Notes under the pieces: model-generated
What the model saw: only the letters and a program-made list of their open reading frames with translations
The model's database searches: none
What the model was told of the DNA's origin: nothing
Made by a program: the position numbers and the translations under genes
Source: Lactococcus paracarnosus
GTDB taxonomy: Bacteria > Bacillota > Bacilli > Lactobacillales > Streptococcaceae
Reading direction: 5' to 3'
NCBI RefSeq assembly: GCF_006770285.1
Contig: NZ_CP017195.1
Location: 1,240,001 to 1,304,000, forward strand
DNA: 64,000 bases
Part shown: positions 24,682 to 33,494 of the stretch, piece after piece
How the letters are laid out: each line of letters begins with the position of its first letter
Numbering within the stretch: position 1 is the stretch's first letter

Positions 24682-25539
24682 TCAGTCTGCCTTATTTTGT
24701 AATAGATCTATCGCTTGTCTAGTCAGTTGTAACTTCTCATAGCTGTGCTCAAAATGTTCGGAGACATACATATAGAAAAGAATATCCACGACATAAAGTT
24801 GTGCCATGAGACTCATGGTAGCCGCTGTCCTCATCTGGTAATCCTCACCCGATAATGAGTGAAGGATATAGGTTGACAGCTGTCCTAAGCTTGTATCCGA
24901 TTTAGACGTAATACCGATAACCGGCACTGACATCTCCCTAGCAACAGTTGCAAGTTCAATCACTTCTTTGGTCTCACCCTTCATGGAAATGCCGATGAAG
25001 ACTGCACTTTCTTTTGCTATCGACATGGCGGAGACTAAAAGATGGGTATCTTGAATGAACTGAACTTGTTTACCAATCCTGTTGAATTTTTGAGAGATAT
25101 CTTGAGCAACGATGGCGGATGCCCCAATACCATAGACAAAGATCACACTTACCTGATCAATACAGGATACAACATCACCAATCATTTCATCTGAAAGTCC
25201 AGTGTTGGTTGTTTCGACCATGTGATTAATTCGGACTTTTAATTTATTTTTAATAGACGAGGGCGTTTCCGCATCACTTACTTCTTCATAGTAGGCTTTA
25301 TTGTCAGCATGTATGGCATAAGCAACGCTCAATTTTTGTTTCAACTGAGAAAAGCCATCATACCCAAGTGTCCTAGCAAATCTGACAAGTGATGCTGATG
25401 AACTCCCAATCTCTTGCGCAGCTTCTTGCACACTTTTTTCTAGGATGGTTTCGCCAGATTTAAAAATGTAGTCAGCTATTTTTTTTTCGACAGTTGTCAG
25501 TGTCGCATATTTTCCTCTGATCAGCAGTAAAGTATCCAT
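24682..25539 (-). CDS. murR: RpiR-family regulator of MurNAc use
   Basis: The protein is 285 residues: an N-terminal RpiR helix-turn-helix (VQEAAQEIGSSSASLVRFARTLGYDGFSQLKQKL, residues about 38-72) and a C-terminal SIS sugar-phosphate domain (VIFVYGIGASAIVAQDISQKFNRIG). MurR-type proteins repress MurNAc genes and are released by MurNAc-6-phosphate. GGAG lies five bases before the ATG. It is the last gene of the operon and probably binds the palindrome before mupG. The family is certain; the ligand is inferred from neighbours. Confidence 0.85.
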   Translation of the reverse strand: MDTLLLIRGKYATLTTVEKKIADYIFKSGETILEKSVQEAAQEIGSSSASLVRFARTLGYDGFSQLKQKLSVAYAIHADNKAYYEEVSDAETPSSIKNKLKVRINHMVETTNTGLSDEMIGDVVSCIDQVSVIFVYGIGASAIVAQDISQKFNRIGKQVQFIQDTHLLVSAMSIAKESAVFIGISMKGETKEVIELATVAREMSVPVIGITSKSDTSLGQLSTYILHSLSGEDYQMRTAATMSLMAQLYVVDILFYMYVSEHFEHSYEKLQLTRQAIDLLQNKAD

Positions 25540-25604
25540 CTGGTCTCCATTTCTCTCGTTTTAATTATAACAAAGAGGCTGGCATAAACCAACCTCTTGT
25601 TTGA

Positions 25605-27557
25605 TTAACTCTCTATTGTAAGGATTAAATCACCCTTACTCACTTGATTATTTGTCATTATCTTAACTACTTTATAGCTACTTGAATTCGTCACAACAAT
25701 GGGTGTGATCACAGAAAATCCCGCTGCTTTTATTTTGTCCAAATCAACACGAAGCATCAGGTCACCTTTTTGGACACGATCATTTTGTTTTACAAAGCTT
25801 TCAAATCCCTCTCCGTTTAAGGAAACTGTATCCATCCCGATATGAATTAAAATTTCAACACCGTCATCGCTTGTTACGCCAATAGCATGCTTTGTTGGAA
25901 AGACACTTGTCACAACACCATCGACAGGTGATAGAACTTGTCCATCAGTTGACTCAATCGCAATACCCTGTCCTAACATGCCACTAGAGAAGACATCGTC
26001 TTCTATCGTCGTAATATCTTTAACTTGACCTGTTAGTGGTGAGCATATATCCGAAGTTGTAAAGTTAGGTGACGTTACAACACGTAGTGTCGGTTGCAAA
26101 GTTTCCATCTGAACTTTTTCACCATAATGGTCTGCTTTTGCCTTAGCATCTTTAGGAATACCAAATAGATAAGTCGCGATAAAGCCACCAATATAGGCAC
26201 CTAATAAACCTAATAGATAGATCCACCATCTACCGTTTGCGATAAGTGGTAGTAAGGCAACACCAGAAGGGCCAATTGCGATAGAGCCAACGTGTCCAAG
26301 TGTCCCGATAATCGCACCACCGATACCACCACCAATACACGCTGTCACAAAGGGACGGCCTAACGGTAGGGTAATCCCATAAATTAATGGCTCGCCAATG
26401 CCTAAAATACCGACTGGCAAGGCACCTTTTACACGCTCTACAAATTCTTTATCTTTTCTTAATTTTATCCAAAGGGCGATCGCCGCACCGACTTGTCCTG
26501 CACCTGCCATGGCAAGTATCGGTAAAAGTTGGGTAGAACCAGTTTTGGCAATCATCTCTAAGTGAATCGGTGTCAAGACTTGATGTAAGCCAAACATCAC
26601 CATAGGTAAGAATAACGCCCCTAAAATAAAGCCTGAGAACCCACCGCCGACTTGGAGAACCATATTAATGGCACCAACTAAACTAGAGGAAATAACACCT
26701 GCAATCGGCATAATCACAAAAATCTCAGCAAAGCCAATCACGAGTAAGGCAATGGTTGGTGTGACGATGATATCAATCGAATCTGGAATCACTTTACGTA
26801 GTTGTTTTTCAATAATAGACAGCAACCAGACAGCAAAGATGACACCAATAATCCCACCTTGTCCAGCAGCAAGGGCTGAGCCGTTAAAGACATTTTTTAA
26901 GGGTGCCTCAGGGTTCATGCCAGTTAGAAGAGACACGGCACCGATAACACCACCCAAAGCTGGTGTGGCGCCAAATTCTTGGGCTGCGTTCATGCCAACA
27001 TAAAGTGCTAGGTAGCTAAAAATCCCCGCTTGGATAATTTTAAGCACTGTGATAAATTGTAACCATGTCCCAGCATCAAGCGTACCCGATGTTACTAGGT
27101 TTCCTAAAACTGAAGCTAAGCCACCAATTAGCCCAGCCCCAACAAAGGCTGGAATCAGTGGGACAAAAATCTTAGAAATGGTGTTGAGTATGGCTTTAAA
27201 TTTAGATGGTTTATTATATTTCTCTTTTGCATCGGCTTTTGTCTTGGCCATCAACTCATCAATGGATTGCTCACCACTACTTGGAAAGCTTTCACCTAGT
27301 CTGACGCCAACCATACTAACCATTTCTTGGGCTACTTTATTGACTGTACCAGGACCGATAACAACTTGTAAGGTCTCATCTTTGACAATGCCCATCACAC
27401 CTTGAATTGCTTTTAATCCATCAAAATTAACTTTTGACTCATCAATAATCGTCATACGAACACGCGTCATACAATGCACTAATTTGCTAACATTTTGCGT
27501 GCCACCAACCTGTTCATAAATCTCTCTTGCAATGCGACTTATTTTTTCTTCTGCCAT
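25605..27557 (-). CDS. murP: PTS EIIBCA permease for MurNAc or MurNAc-containing disaccharide
   Basis: This 650-residue sugar PTS permease takes up and phosphorylates its substrate. EIIB is N-terminal with the phosphorylated C29 in LVHCMTRVRMTI. EIIC spans about residues 100-460 with ten hydrophobic segments and GIGEPLIYGITLPLG. EIIA is C-terminal with H572 in ILIHIGMDTVSLNGEGF. E. coli MurP lacks the EIIA domain; here it is fused, in the order B-C-A. AGGAGAGG lies before the ATG. Neighbouring murQ and mupG argue for MurNAc-GlcNAc as substrate, as in Staphylococcus aureus. Confidence 0.88.
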   Translation of the reverse strand: MAEEKISRIAREIYEQVGGTQNVSKLVHCMTRVRMTIIDESKVNFDGLKAIQGVMGIVKDETLQVVIGPGTVNKVAQEMVSMVGVRLGESFPSSGEQSIDELMAKTKADAKEKYNKPSKFKAILNTISKIFVPLIPAFVGAGLIGGLASVLGNLVTSGTLDAGTWLQFITVLKIIQAGIFSYLALYVGMNAAQEFGATPALGGVIGAVSLLTGMNPEAPLKNVFNGSALAAGQGGIIGVIFAVWLLSIIEKQLRKVIPDSIDIIVTPTIALLVIGFAEIFVIMPIAGVISSSLVGAINMVLQVGGGFSGFILGALFLPMVMFGLHQVLTPIHLEMIAKTGSTQLLPILAMAGAGQVGAAIALWIKLRKDKEFVERVKGALPVGILGIGEPLIYGITLPLGRPFVTACIGGGIGGAIIGTLGHVGSIAIGPSGVALLPLIANGRWWIYLLGLLGAYIGGFIATYLFGIPKDAKAKADHYGEKVQMETLQPTLRVVTSPNFTTSDICSPLTGQVKDITTIEDDVFSSGMLGQGIAIESTDGQVLSPVDGVVTSVFPTKHAIGVTSDDGVEILIHIGMDTVSLNGEGFESFVKQNDRVQKGDLMLRVDLDKIKAAGFSVITPIVVTNSSSYKVVKIMTNNQVSKGDLILTIES

Positions 27558-27584
27558 TTTTCCCTCTCCTATTTATCTTTAGGA

Positions 27585-28478
27585 TTAACTAAGTGTCTTG
27601 CCAACAAACCCATTTGCTTTAACTAACTTCTTTCTCCCTTCTTCAGCGTTAGACCCTGTCAGTATCATAACAATAGCAAGTTTAACATCTTGATCTGCCT
27701 CATAGAATGTCACTTCTGCTAGTTCATAAGGACAGTCAGTCGCTTGCATGATGATGCGTTTACTGCGTTCAACTAATTTTTTATTCGTTGGTTTAACATC
27801 TACCATCAAGTTGTGATAAACCTTCCCAATCCCAATCATAGCAATAGTTGAAATCATATTTAGGATTAATTTTTGAGCCGTACCAGATTTTAGACGGGTA
27901 GACCCTGTCAAAAATTCAGGTCCACAATCGACTTCTATCGGTAAGGCAGCATGTTGTGAAATTTCAGCATTTGGATTACATGATAGACTTGCAGTTGTTG
28001 CACCAACAGATTTAGCATAATCTAAGCCACCAATCACATAAGGCGTTCTACCACTTGCGGCGATGCCAATGACGATATCATTTTCAGATAGGGCTAAATC
28101 AATCAAATCTTGTTTACCTAGTGATAAACTATCCTCAGCACCCTCTACGGCTAAGGTCATCGCCTTGTCTCCACCAGCGATTAGGCCAACAACTTGGGAT
28201 GCAGGTACACCGAAAGTTGGGACACACTCAGCTGCATCCAAAACGCCTAGACGACCACTTGTGCCAGCACCCATGTAGATCAAACGACCTCCCTTGTTAA
28301 AGGCTGCTATCGTTGCAGTCGCAACTTTCTCAATTTGTGGTAAGGCTAAGGCTACTGCCCCAGCAACCCCCTTATCTTCTTGATTCATCTTTGTCAGTGC
28401 TTCATGCACACTCATTTGATCTAGGTTTGTGGTTGCTAAATTTCTACGTTCTGTTGTCAGTGTTGATAAATCAATCAT
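27585..28478 (-). CDS. murQ: N-acetylmuramic acid 6-phosphate etherase
   Basis: MurQ removes the lactyl ether from MurNAc-6-phosphate to give GlcNAc-6-phosphate and D-lactate. The 297-residue protein has the SIS fold with YMGAGTSGRLGVLDAAECVPTFG and GIAASGRTPYVIGGL, the catalytic Glu lying in AAECVPTFG. The TEXR start (LTTERRNLATTNLD) is typical. It overlaps mupG by 8 bases. GlcNAc-6-phosphate would then enter amino sugar metabolism. Very secure. Confidence 0.96.
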   Translation of the reverse strand: MIDLSTLTTERRNLATTNLDQMSVHEALTKMNQEDKGVAGAVALALPQIEKVATATIAAFNKGGRLIYMGAGTSGRLGVLDAAECVPTFGVPASQVVGLIAGGDKAMTLAVEGAEDSLSLGKQDLIDLALSENDIVIGIAASGRTPYVIGGLDYAKSVGATTASLSCNPNAEISQHAALPIEVDCGPEFLTGSTRLKSGTAQKLILNMISTIAMIGIGKVYHNLMVDVKPTNKKLVERSKRIIMQATDCPYELAEVTFYEADQDVKLAIVMILTGSNAEEGRKKLVKANGFVGKTLS

Positions 28479-29532
28479 TTATTTTCTCTTTTCCTATTAT
28501 AAATTTTTGTCCAGGACCAATGAATGGTAATAACACCAGGTCATCAGCTATAACATGTCCAACCCTATTTACCTTCAGATCGGCAGCTAAGTCACGCTTG
28601 ACAACTTGTATCTCTCCCATATAACGCCCGTAATCACAGTTATCAATCGTAAGCGCACCTACTGGTCTCACTACCGTATTTTCTGGAACAATTTGTGGTA
28701 TCTTTTTAAATCTAGCATCAGCACTTCTGATGACATCTCTAGCACAATCTTGTCGATTGACATGATTACCCGCGACATAAGTGAAATCAGTTGTTTCTGC
28801 TACTGCTCTTAATCTAATTGTTTGATCCTGAATATAGCGAGCGCACTGTATACTCGTCTCCTCTTTTAACCCCCCATCACCAATATAGACATGATCTACT
28901 GACATGCTTTTCATATCTATTAACCCAGCTAGTGGATGAAGGAAACGATGTGCTTCCAAAGTGGGTAAGGTTTGATATAAAGGCTGTCTAAGATGACTAT
29001 CTCCTGGAACAAAAGCCATCACATTAAAGCCATTTTTCTTTAAAAATCGATTTTTTTCTACAAAAACTTCCCGATCTAGACCAGTTTCAGGTCTAGGATA
29101 ATAATTATGCCAGGCTTCAAGATGGTTAAAGTTTGCCTGCTTTTCTCTTAGCTCATCTATATCCGATTGCGTTATTGTGCTTGCATTCAAGCTGACCGTT
29201 ATTGCTTGACTAACCTTGGCAATCGTTTCATTACTGATATGATAATCCATTCTTAGTCCTGTCACACCTATTGCTTTTAATTGGTCGATATTGTTGAAAG
29301 AGAAACCTGATTTTGCTAAGGCATCTCCAGAAATATCAACCATTAATTTTAACTCATTAGCTTGTGCAAGACTACCTAACGCGATTAATCTCTGCTTATA
29401 AAGCTGCGTGTCATCTTCTGGAATATGCATTGATGTGAAAATACCTTCAAACCCGTAATGCGCCATTTTATCAATGTATGACCTAACTTGATCATCTAAA
29501 TCAGTGTTCATAAAAATTGAGAAACCGTACAT
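28471..29532 (-). CDS. mupG: 6-phospho-N-acetylmuramidase (DUF871 family)
   Basis: MupG-type enzymes split MurNAc-6-phosphate-GlcNAc inside the cell into MurNAc-6-phosphate and GlcNAc. The 353-residue protein has a DUF871 TIM barrel (MYGFSIFMN at the start, YGFEGIFTSMHIPED, KLMVDISGDALAKSG, GLRMDYHIS) and a C-terminal cyclophilin-like domain (VRPVGALTIDNCDYGRYMGE). The order mupG-murQ-murP-murR equals that described for S. aureus. CGGAGG lies six bases before the ATG. This family was long called an outer surface protein; the enzymatic role is inferred from the operon and family. Confidence 0.88.
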   Translation of the reverse strand: MYGFSIFMNTDLDDQVRSYIDKMAHYGFEGIFTSMHIPEDDTQLYKQRLIALGSLAQANELKLMVDISGDALAKSGFSFNNIDQLKAIGVTGLRMDYHISNETIAKVSQAITVSLNASTITQSDIDELREKQANFNHLEAWHNYYPRPETGLDREVFVEKNRFLKKNGFNVMAFVPGDSHLRQPLYQTLPTLEAHRFLHPLAGLIDMKSMSVDHVYIGDGGLKEETSIQCARYIQDQTIRLRAVAETTDFTYVAGNHVNRQDCARDVIRSADARFKKIPQIVPENTVVRPVGALTIDNCDYGRYMGEIQVVKRDLAADLKVNRVGHVIADDLVLLPFIGPGQKFIIGKEKIND

Positions 29533-29573
29533 CTTTGCCTCCGTATGAAATAATATTTCTTTTAAACAACTTT

Positions 29574-29615
29574 ATTATACCTCTTATGAATTATAATTTC
29601 AATCGTTTATTGAAA
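29574..29615 (-). promoter_or_regulatory. Promoter and operator of mupG-murQ-murP-murR
   Basis: On the minus strand -35 TTGAAA (29602-29597) and -10 TATAAT (29579-29574) are 17 bases apart. A palindrome with seven-base arms TTTCAAT and ATTGAAA and a five-base centre (29597-29615) covers the -35. A repressor bound there would block RNA polymerase; MurR is the natural candidate. Confidence 0.7.
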
Positions 29616-29713
29616 TAAGTTTAATAAAAGAATTATTATTTCACTACTTATCACTTTTACAGGTTATTTATCGGATTTAAATAGCCTACAGTTTGTATGA
29701 TAGATGAGATAAA

Positions 29714-29736
29714 TAAAAAAACACGTCTGACGTGTT
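29714..29736 (-). terminator. Terminator of metA
   Basis: AACACGTC and GACGTGTT pair around one base and are followed by seven T on the minus strand, starting at the last base of the metA stop codon. Confidence 0.88.
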
Positions 29737-30668
29737 CAAAGGTTATAATATTCATACTTAGCTAGCTCACTTAACTCATAAGGTGTATCTTGATAGACTG
29801 CATAATTAAGCCAGTTGGAAAAGAACAGACTGGCTGCACTGGACCAATTCATCTTGGGTATTTGGCTGGGATCATCATGAGGATAATAATTATCTGGTAT
29901 AGACGGCTTACCTGATGTCAACTTATCTCGTTGATACTCAAAGTCAAGTGTCATTCGGTCATACTCTAGATGACCAAAGCTGTAGACTTCACGTAGATTT
30001 TTTTTGGCGACGATAGACAGGCCTGATGTCTCACCATAGGACAAGATATCAAAATCCTTGGGGAGATCTTGCGCATCAGTTTCTGTGCTACGTGAGTGAG
30101 GGCTGAGAAATTCATCATCGAATCCACGAAATAAAACGTGCTTTGGATTTTCTACAGACTGCGGATAAACACCCCATAATTTTTCAGCTAAGGCATGTTT
30201 AGCTATCCCATATCTCGCATATAAACCAGCCTGTGCACCCCAACAAATATGTAAGGTTGAATAGACGTGCGAACGTGACCACTCAAAAATAGCTGTTAAT
30301 TCATCCCAATAATCGACTGCTTCAAATGCTAAATCCTCAACAGGTGCACCCGTAACAATCATACCATCATAATAGTCTGAGGCAATCTCGTCAAAACGCT
30401 TATAAAAAGTATCCAGATGATTTTGTGTGATATTTTTTGACTTATGACTGGTCATATGTAAAAAATCAACTTTGACTTGTAAAGGTGTATTAGATAATAG
30501 TGCTAAAATTTGCGTTTCTGTAACCATTTTTCTTGGCATAAGATTGACGACTAGGATGTTCATTGTTCGAATATCTTGATGACTAGCCCGCGTTTCATCC
30601 ATTACAAAAATATTATCAGCTTCTAATAATTTAACAGCAGGCAATTGTTTATTAATTTTTACTGGCAT
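29736..30668 (-). CDS. metA: Homoserine O-acetyltransferase (MetA family)
   Basis: MetA acylates homoserine in methionine synthesis. The 310-residue protein has the nucleophile C142 in [11 protein letters not shown] and the catalytic pair H233 and E235 in FGHLEYD. At position 111 it has Glu ([11 protein letters not shown]). In this family Glu111 goes with acetyl-CoA and Gly111 (as in E. coli) with succinyl-CoA, so the product is probably O-acetylhomoserine despite the common name succinyltransferase. AGGAGG lies five bases before the ATG. No riboswitch or T-box is seen upstream. Confidence 0.93.
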   Translation of the reverse strand: MPVKINKQLPAVKLLEADNIFVMDETRASHQDIRTMNILVVNLMPRKMVTETQILALLSNTPLQVKVDFLHMTSHKSKNITQNHLDTFYKRFDEIASDYYDGMIVTGAPVEDLAFEAVDYWDELTAIFEWSRSHVYSTLHICWGAQAGLYARYGIAKHALAEKLWGVYPQSVENPKHVLFRGFDDEFLSPHSRSTETDAQDLPKDFDILSYGETSGLSIVAKKNLREVYSFGHLEYDRMTLDFEYQRDKLTSGKPSIPDNYYPHDDPSQIPKMNWSSAASLFFSNWLNYAVYQDTPYELSELAKYEYYNL

Positions 30669-30754
30669 CCCTTACCTCCTATTTTTATATCATCTTTATA
30701 TTTTAGCATGTTTCCCCATTGTTTTAAGCCATGGGTAACTTATATAAGGGTATT

Positions 30755-30776
30755 AAAAAAAACTATAAATAGTTTT
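30755..30776 (-). terminator. Terminator of the UPF0637 gene
   Basis: AAAACTA and TAGTTTT pair over four bases and run into TTTT on the minus strand. The stem overlaps the stop codon. Confidence 0.75.
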
Positions 30777-31362
30777 AATCGTTTAGTGCTTGATAAACTG
30801 GAAATAATGTGTCAAAAGTTGCTAAGATGTAGGCCTGCGGATCAGTTTCCCATAATGCGGCATCTCTTTTGATCACACGGCCAACTTCAAACTCCCCTTT
30901 CTTAACATCTTTTAATCGCTTAATAGCAGCTTCAATGCCTTGCGTTACGGAAAAGTAGTCAGGTTTTGTATGGTCGCTCGAGTAGACAAAATCATCAGGA
31001 AAACTATGATGATCCGTTAGATAAGTCGCATACTTTTCTTTATTAGCTGGATTATCAATGATTGATAAGTACATGAATACGTAGTCTTCCCATATCCCTA
31101 ACTGCAAATGGGCTTGTGATTTATAGCCTCTTTTATTGTTAGAAATAGCCGACCAGGTACTTTCCGGGGCATATCTTGAGCGTCTTCTATGTTGGGCAAT
31201 ATGGACAAATGTTTCCTGTCCAGTATAAGCCGTTAGCCGCTCAGCAACTGCTGTCATGATATCTGAAAATATGGGCTGAATGTCCGAGCGAATGGCGACC
31301 ATCCGCTCATCTAATCCTGCAACATCAAATACCTTAAAAGAGGTATCATCAAAACACTTCAT
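30775..31362 (-). CDS. UPF0637 (DUF1054) family protein
   Basis: The protein is 195 residues matching the YktB/UPF0637 family of Firmicutes: FDVAGLDERMVAIRSDIQPIF at the start, then HIAQHRRRSRYAPESTWSAIS and KRGYKSQAHLQLGIWEDYVFMYLSIID. Its fold is known from structural genomics; no function is established. GGAAGG lies about nine bases before the ATG. It lies between pyrC and metA with hairpins on its downstream side, so it is probably monocistronic. Family assignment is firm. Confidence 0.82.
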   Translation of the reverse strand: MKCFDDTSFKVFDVAGLDERMVAIRSDIQPIFSDIMTAVAERLTAYTGQETFVHIAQHRRRSRYAPESTWSAISNNKRGYKSQAHLQLGIWEDYVFMYLSIIDNPANKEKYATYLTDHHSFPDDFVYSSDHTKPDYFSVTQGIEAAIKRLKDVKKGEFEVGRVIKRDAALWETDPQAYILATFDTLFPVYQALND

Positions 31363-31473
31363 CTAAAAAACCTTCCAAATCTTAACTTAATGCATAGGCG
31401 ATTGCATAGGGCAGTGATATACATTTATGTAGCGAAGACATCTTGCTTGGCATACAAGCCTTGTATACCACAT

Positions 31474-32742
31474 TTATCCTGCTTGATAGACAATCTCACC
31501 GTTACAGATTGTATAGGTGATAACGCCTTGTAAGGCTTCTCCGACAAATGGTGAATTGCTAGCTTTTGATGCAAAATCATCTGTAATAACTTTAACAGCT
31601 TGTGCATCAAAAATAAGCAAATCTGCTGGGCCATTTTCTGCAAGGTAGCCAGCGTCAAACTGATAGAGTTTGGCAGGGTTACTTGTCATTTTTTCAAGTA
31701 ATTGCATCAGTGATAAATGACCTGGTGCAACTAAATGCGTCATACCGAGTGCTAAAGCAGTCTCTAAACCAGTCATTCCTGAAGGTGCCTTGATCAACTC
31801 CTGGTCTTTTTCTTCATGTGTATGTGGTGCATGATCAGTTGCAATCAGGTCAATCGTGCCATCTTGAAGCCCGACAATCAACTTTTCAATATCAGATTGA
31901 CGACGAAGGGGCGGATTAAGTTTAGCATTTGATGCATGGGTCAAAATCGCTTGTTCAGTCATCGAAAAATGCTGAGGTGTGACTTCTGCTGTGATATTTG
32001 CACCTAAAGATTTTGCAAATCTAACCACATCCACTGACTGACCAGCAGATAGATGCTGGAAATGTACACGTGCTTGTGTGTCAAGCGCTAACATAGCATC
32101 ACGCGCAACCATGCTATACTCAGAAACAGTAGGTGCCCCTGTCACGCCACACTTGTGCGCAATCTCACCATCATTTATGCCTAGCACGCCAGTTAACTGC
32201 GGGTCCTCCTCATGCAGGGATAAAACTGTATCATGCATAACTGCTAACTGCATGGCTTTACGGACCTTTCCAGCATCAGTAAAAGGAATGCCATCATCAG
32301 AAAAGCCGACAGCACCTGCTGATAATAGGCTAGCAAAATCAGTCAGATGTTGCCCATCAAATTTATCCGTAATTGTCGCCACACTCTTGACATGAATTGC
32401 TTCACGTGCACCTGATGTTAAGACCTCTGTTAAGGTATCGACTGTTGACACTGTTGGATTTGTATTAGCCATCATCACAACCGTCGTAAAGCCACCACGT
32501 GCAGCAGCAAGTGCACCCGTATGTATATCCTCTTTATGGGTCTGACCTGGTTCTCTAAAATGAACATGCACATCTATTAGGCCAGGCGCGATAATTTTGC
32601 CAGTAGCATCAATCACTTCAGCACCATCAACCGAGATATGTTCACCGATTTTAATAATTTTTCCATCTTCGATTAAGAGATCACAAACACCATCAAATTG
32701 GGTTTTGGGATCCATGACACGTCCATTTTTTATGAGTAGCAT
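31474..32742 (-). CDS. pyrC: Dihydroorotase
   Basis: This Zn enzyme closes carbamoyl aspartate to dihydroorotate, step 3 of pyrimidine synthesis. The type I metal motif is [18 protein letters not shown] near residue 55; further ligands lie in LSLHEED, FQHLSAG and IATDHAPHT. From ATG 32742 ([12 protein letters not shown]) it is 422 residues, the usual length; an upstream codon at 32775 adds residues with no support. AAGGG lies about ten bases before the ATG. It follows pyrE after 53 bases. No PyrR site is visible here. Confidence 0.95.
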   Translation of the reverse strand: MLLIKNGRVMDPKTQFDGVCDLLIEDGKIIKIGEHISVDGAEVIDATGKIIAPGLIDVHVHFREPGQTHKEDIHTGALAAARGGFTTVVMMANTNPTVSTVDTLTEVLTSGAREAIHVKSVATITDKFDGQHLTDFASLLSAGAVGFSDDGIPFTDAGKVRKAMQLAVMHDTVLSLHEEDPQLTGVLGINDGEIAHKCGVTGAPTVSEYSMVARDAMLALDTQARVHFQHLSAGQSVDVVRFAKSLGANITAEVTPQHFSMTEQAILTHASNAKLNPPLRRQSDIEKLIVGLQDGTIDLIATDHAPHTHEEKDQELIKAPSGMTGLETALALGMTHLVAPGHLSLMQLLEKMTSNPAKLYQFDAGYLAENGPADLLIFDAQAVKVITDDFASKASNSPFVGEALQGVITYTICNGEIVYQAG

Positions 32743-32795
32743 GTGTGTGAGGCCCTTTCTATACAATTCAGTCAAGTTCAGAGATTAAAAGTTGA

Positions 32796-33428
32796 TTAAT
32801 CCTGCCAAGTCGTTTGATTTTCTTTAAACTTCTTCAACAACTGTAACTCATCAGCATCTACGTAACCGATTACTTTCGCAATTTCAATCAAATCAGAATA
32901 AGTTGATAAAGTAAGTAATGGTAAATCAGCTTTCTTAAAGTTTTCGATACCACGTGCTAGTTCATAAGTAAAGATTGCTGCAACGCCTAAAACATCAGCA
33001 CCTTCACGCGTAGCAGCCTCAGCTGTCCCAATGACAGAGCCACCTGTTGAAATCAAGTCTTCTATAATGACCATCTTTTGATTTTTAACGATACGACCTT
33101 CAACCTGGTTACCTGCACCATGATCTTTAGCCTTAGATCGGATATAAACCATTGGTAAGTCTAGAATTTCAGCAACCCATGCTGCATGAGGCACACCACC
33201 AGTAGCGGCACCAGCGATCACTTCAACCTCCGGAAATTCCGCACGAATACGGTCTGCAAAGCCTTGTGCAATTCTACGACGTACTTCTGGGTATGAAATC
33301 GTAATTCTATTATCTGTATAGATAGGTGATTTAATCCCACTTGCCCATGTAAATGGATTTGTTGGTTGGAGAAAGACCGCCTTAATATCGAGTAGGTCTT
33401 TGGCAATTTCACGTGATAATGTTTGCAT
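32796..33428 (-). CDS. pyrE: Orotate phosphoribosyltransferase
   Basis: PyrE joins orotate and PRPP to OMP. The 210-residue protein has the PRPP loop [12 protein letters not shown] and the orotate-binding [12 protein letters not shown], together with the conserved [10 protein letters not shown] of the flexible loop. It lies 67 bases after the ABC-F gene and precedes pyrC. GAGAG is the likely ribosome site. Confidence 0.95.
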   Translation of the reverse strand: MQTLSREIAKDLLDIKAVFLQPTNPFTWASGIKSPIYTDNRITISYPEVRRRIAQGFADRIRAEFPEVEVIAGAATGGVPHAAWVAEILDLPMVYIRSKAKDHGAGNQVEGRIVKNQKMVIIEDLISTGGSVIGTAEAATREGADVLGVAAIFTYELARGIENFKKADLPLLTLSTYSDLIEIAKVIGYVDADELQLLKKFKENQTTWQD

Positions 33429-33494
33429 GTTGTGCTCTCTTTCAAATATAGTCTGTTATCATTTTATCATAAGATTTGGAGAATTGTTACTGTT

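Noticed and set aside
24642..24722. A 26-residue plus-strand ORF with a hydrophobic C-terminus near rgg, like a short hydrophobic pheromone
   Set aside because: It overlaps the 3' end of murR in antisense, has no ribosome site, and lacks a typical charged start.
30669..30774. SAM riboswitch, T-box or MET-box before metA
   Set aside because: The region is about 105 bases, lacks the conserved cores, and its only palindrome (AAAACTA/TAGTTTT) has the half-sites in the wrong order for a MET-box and works as a terminator.
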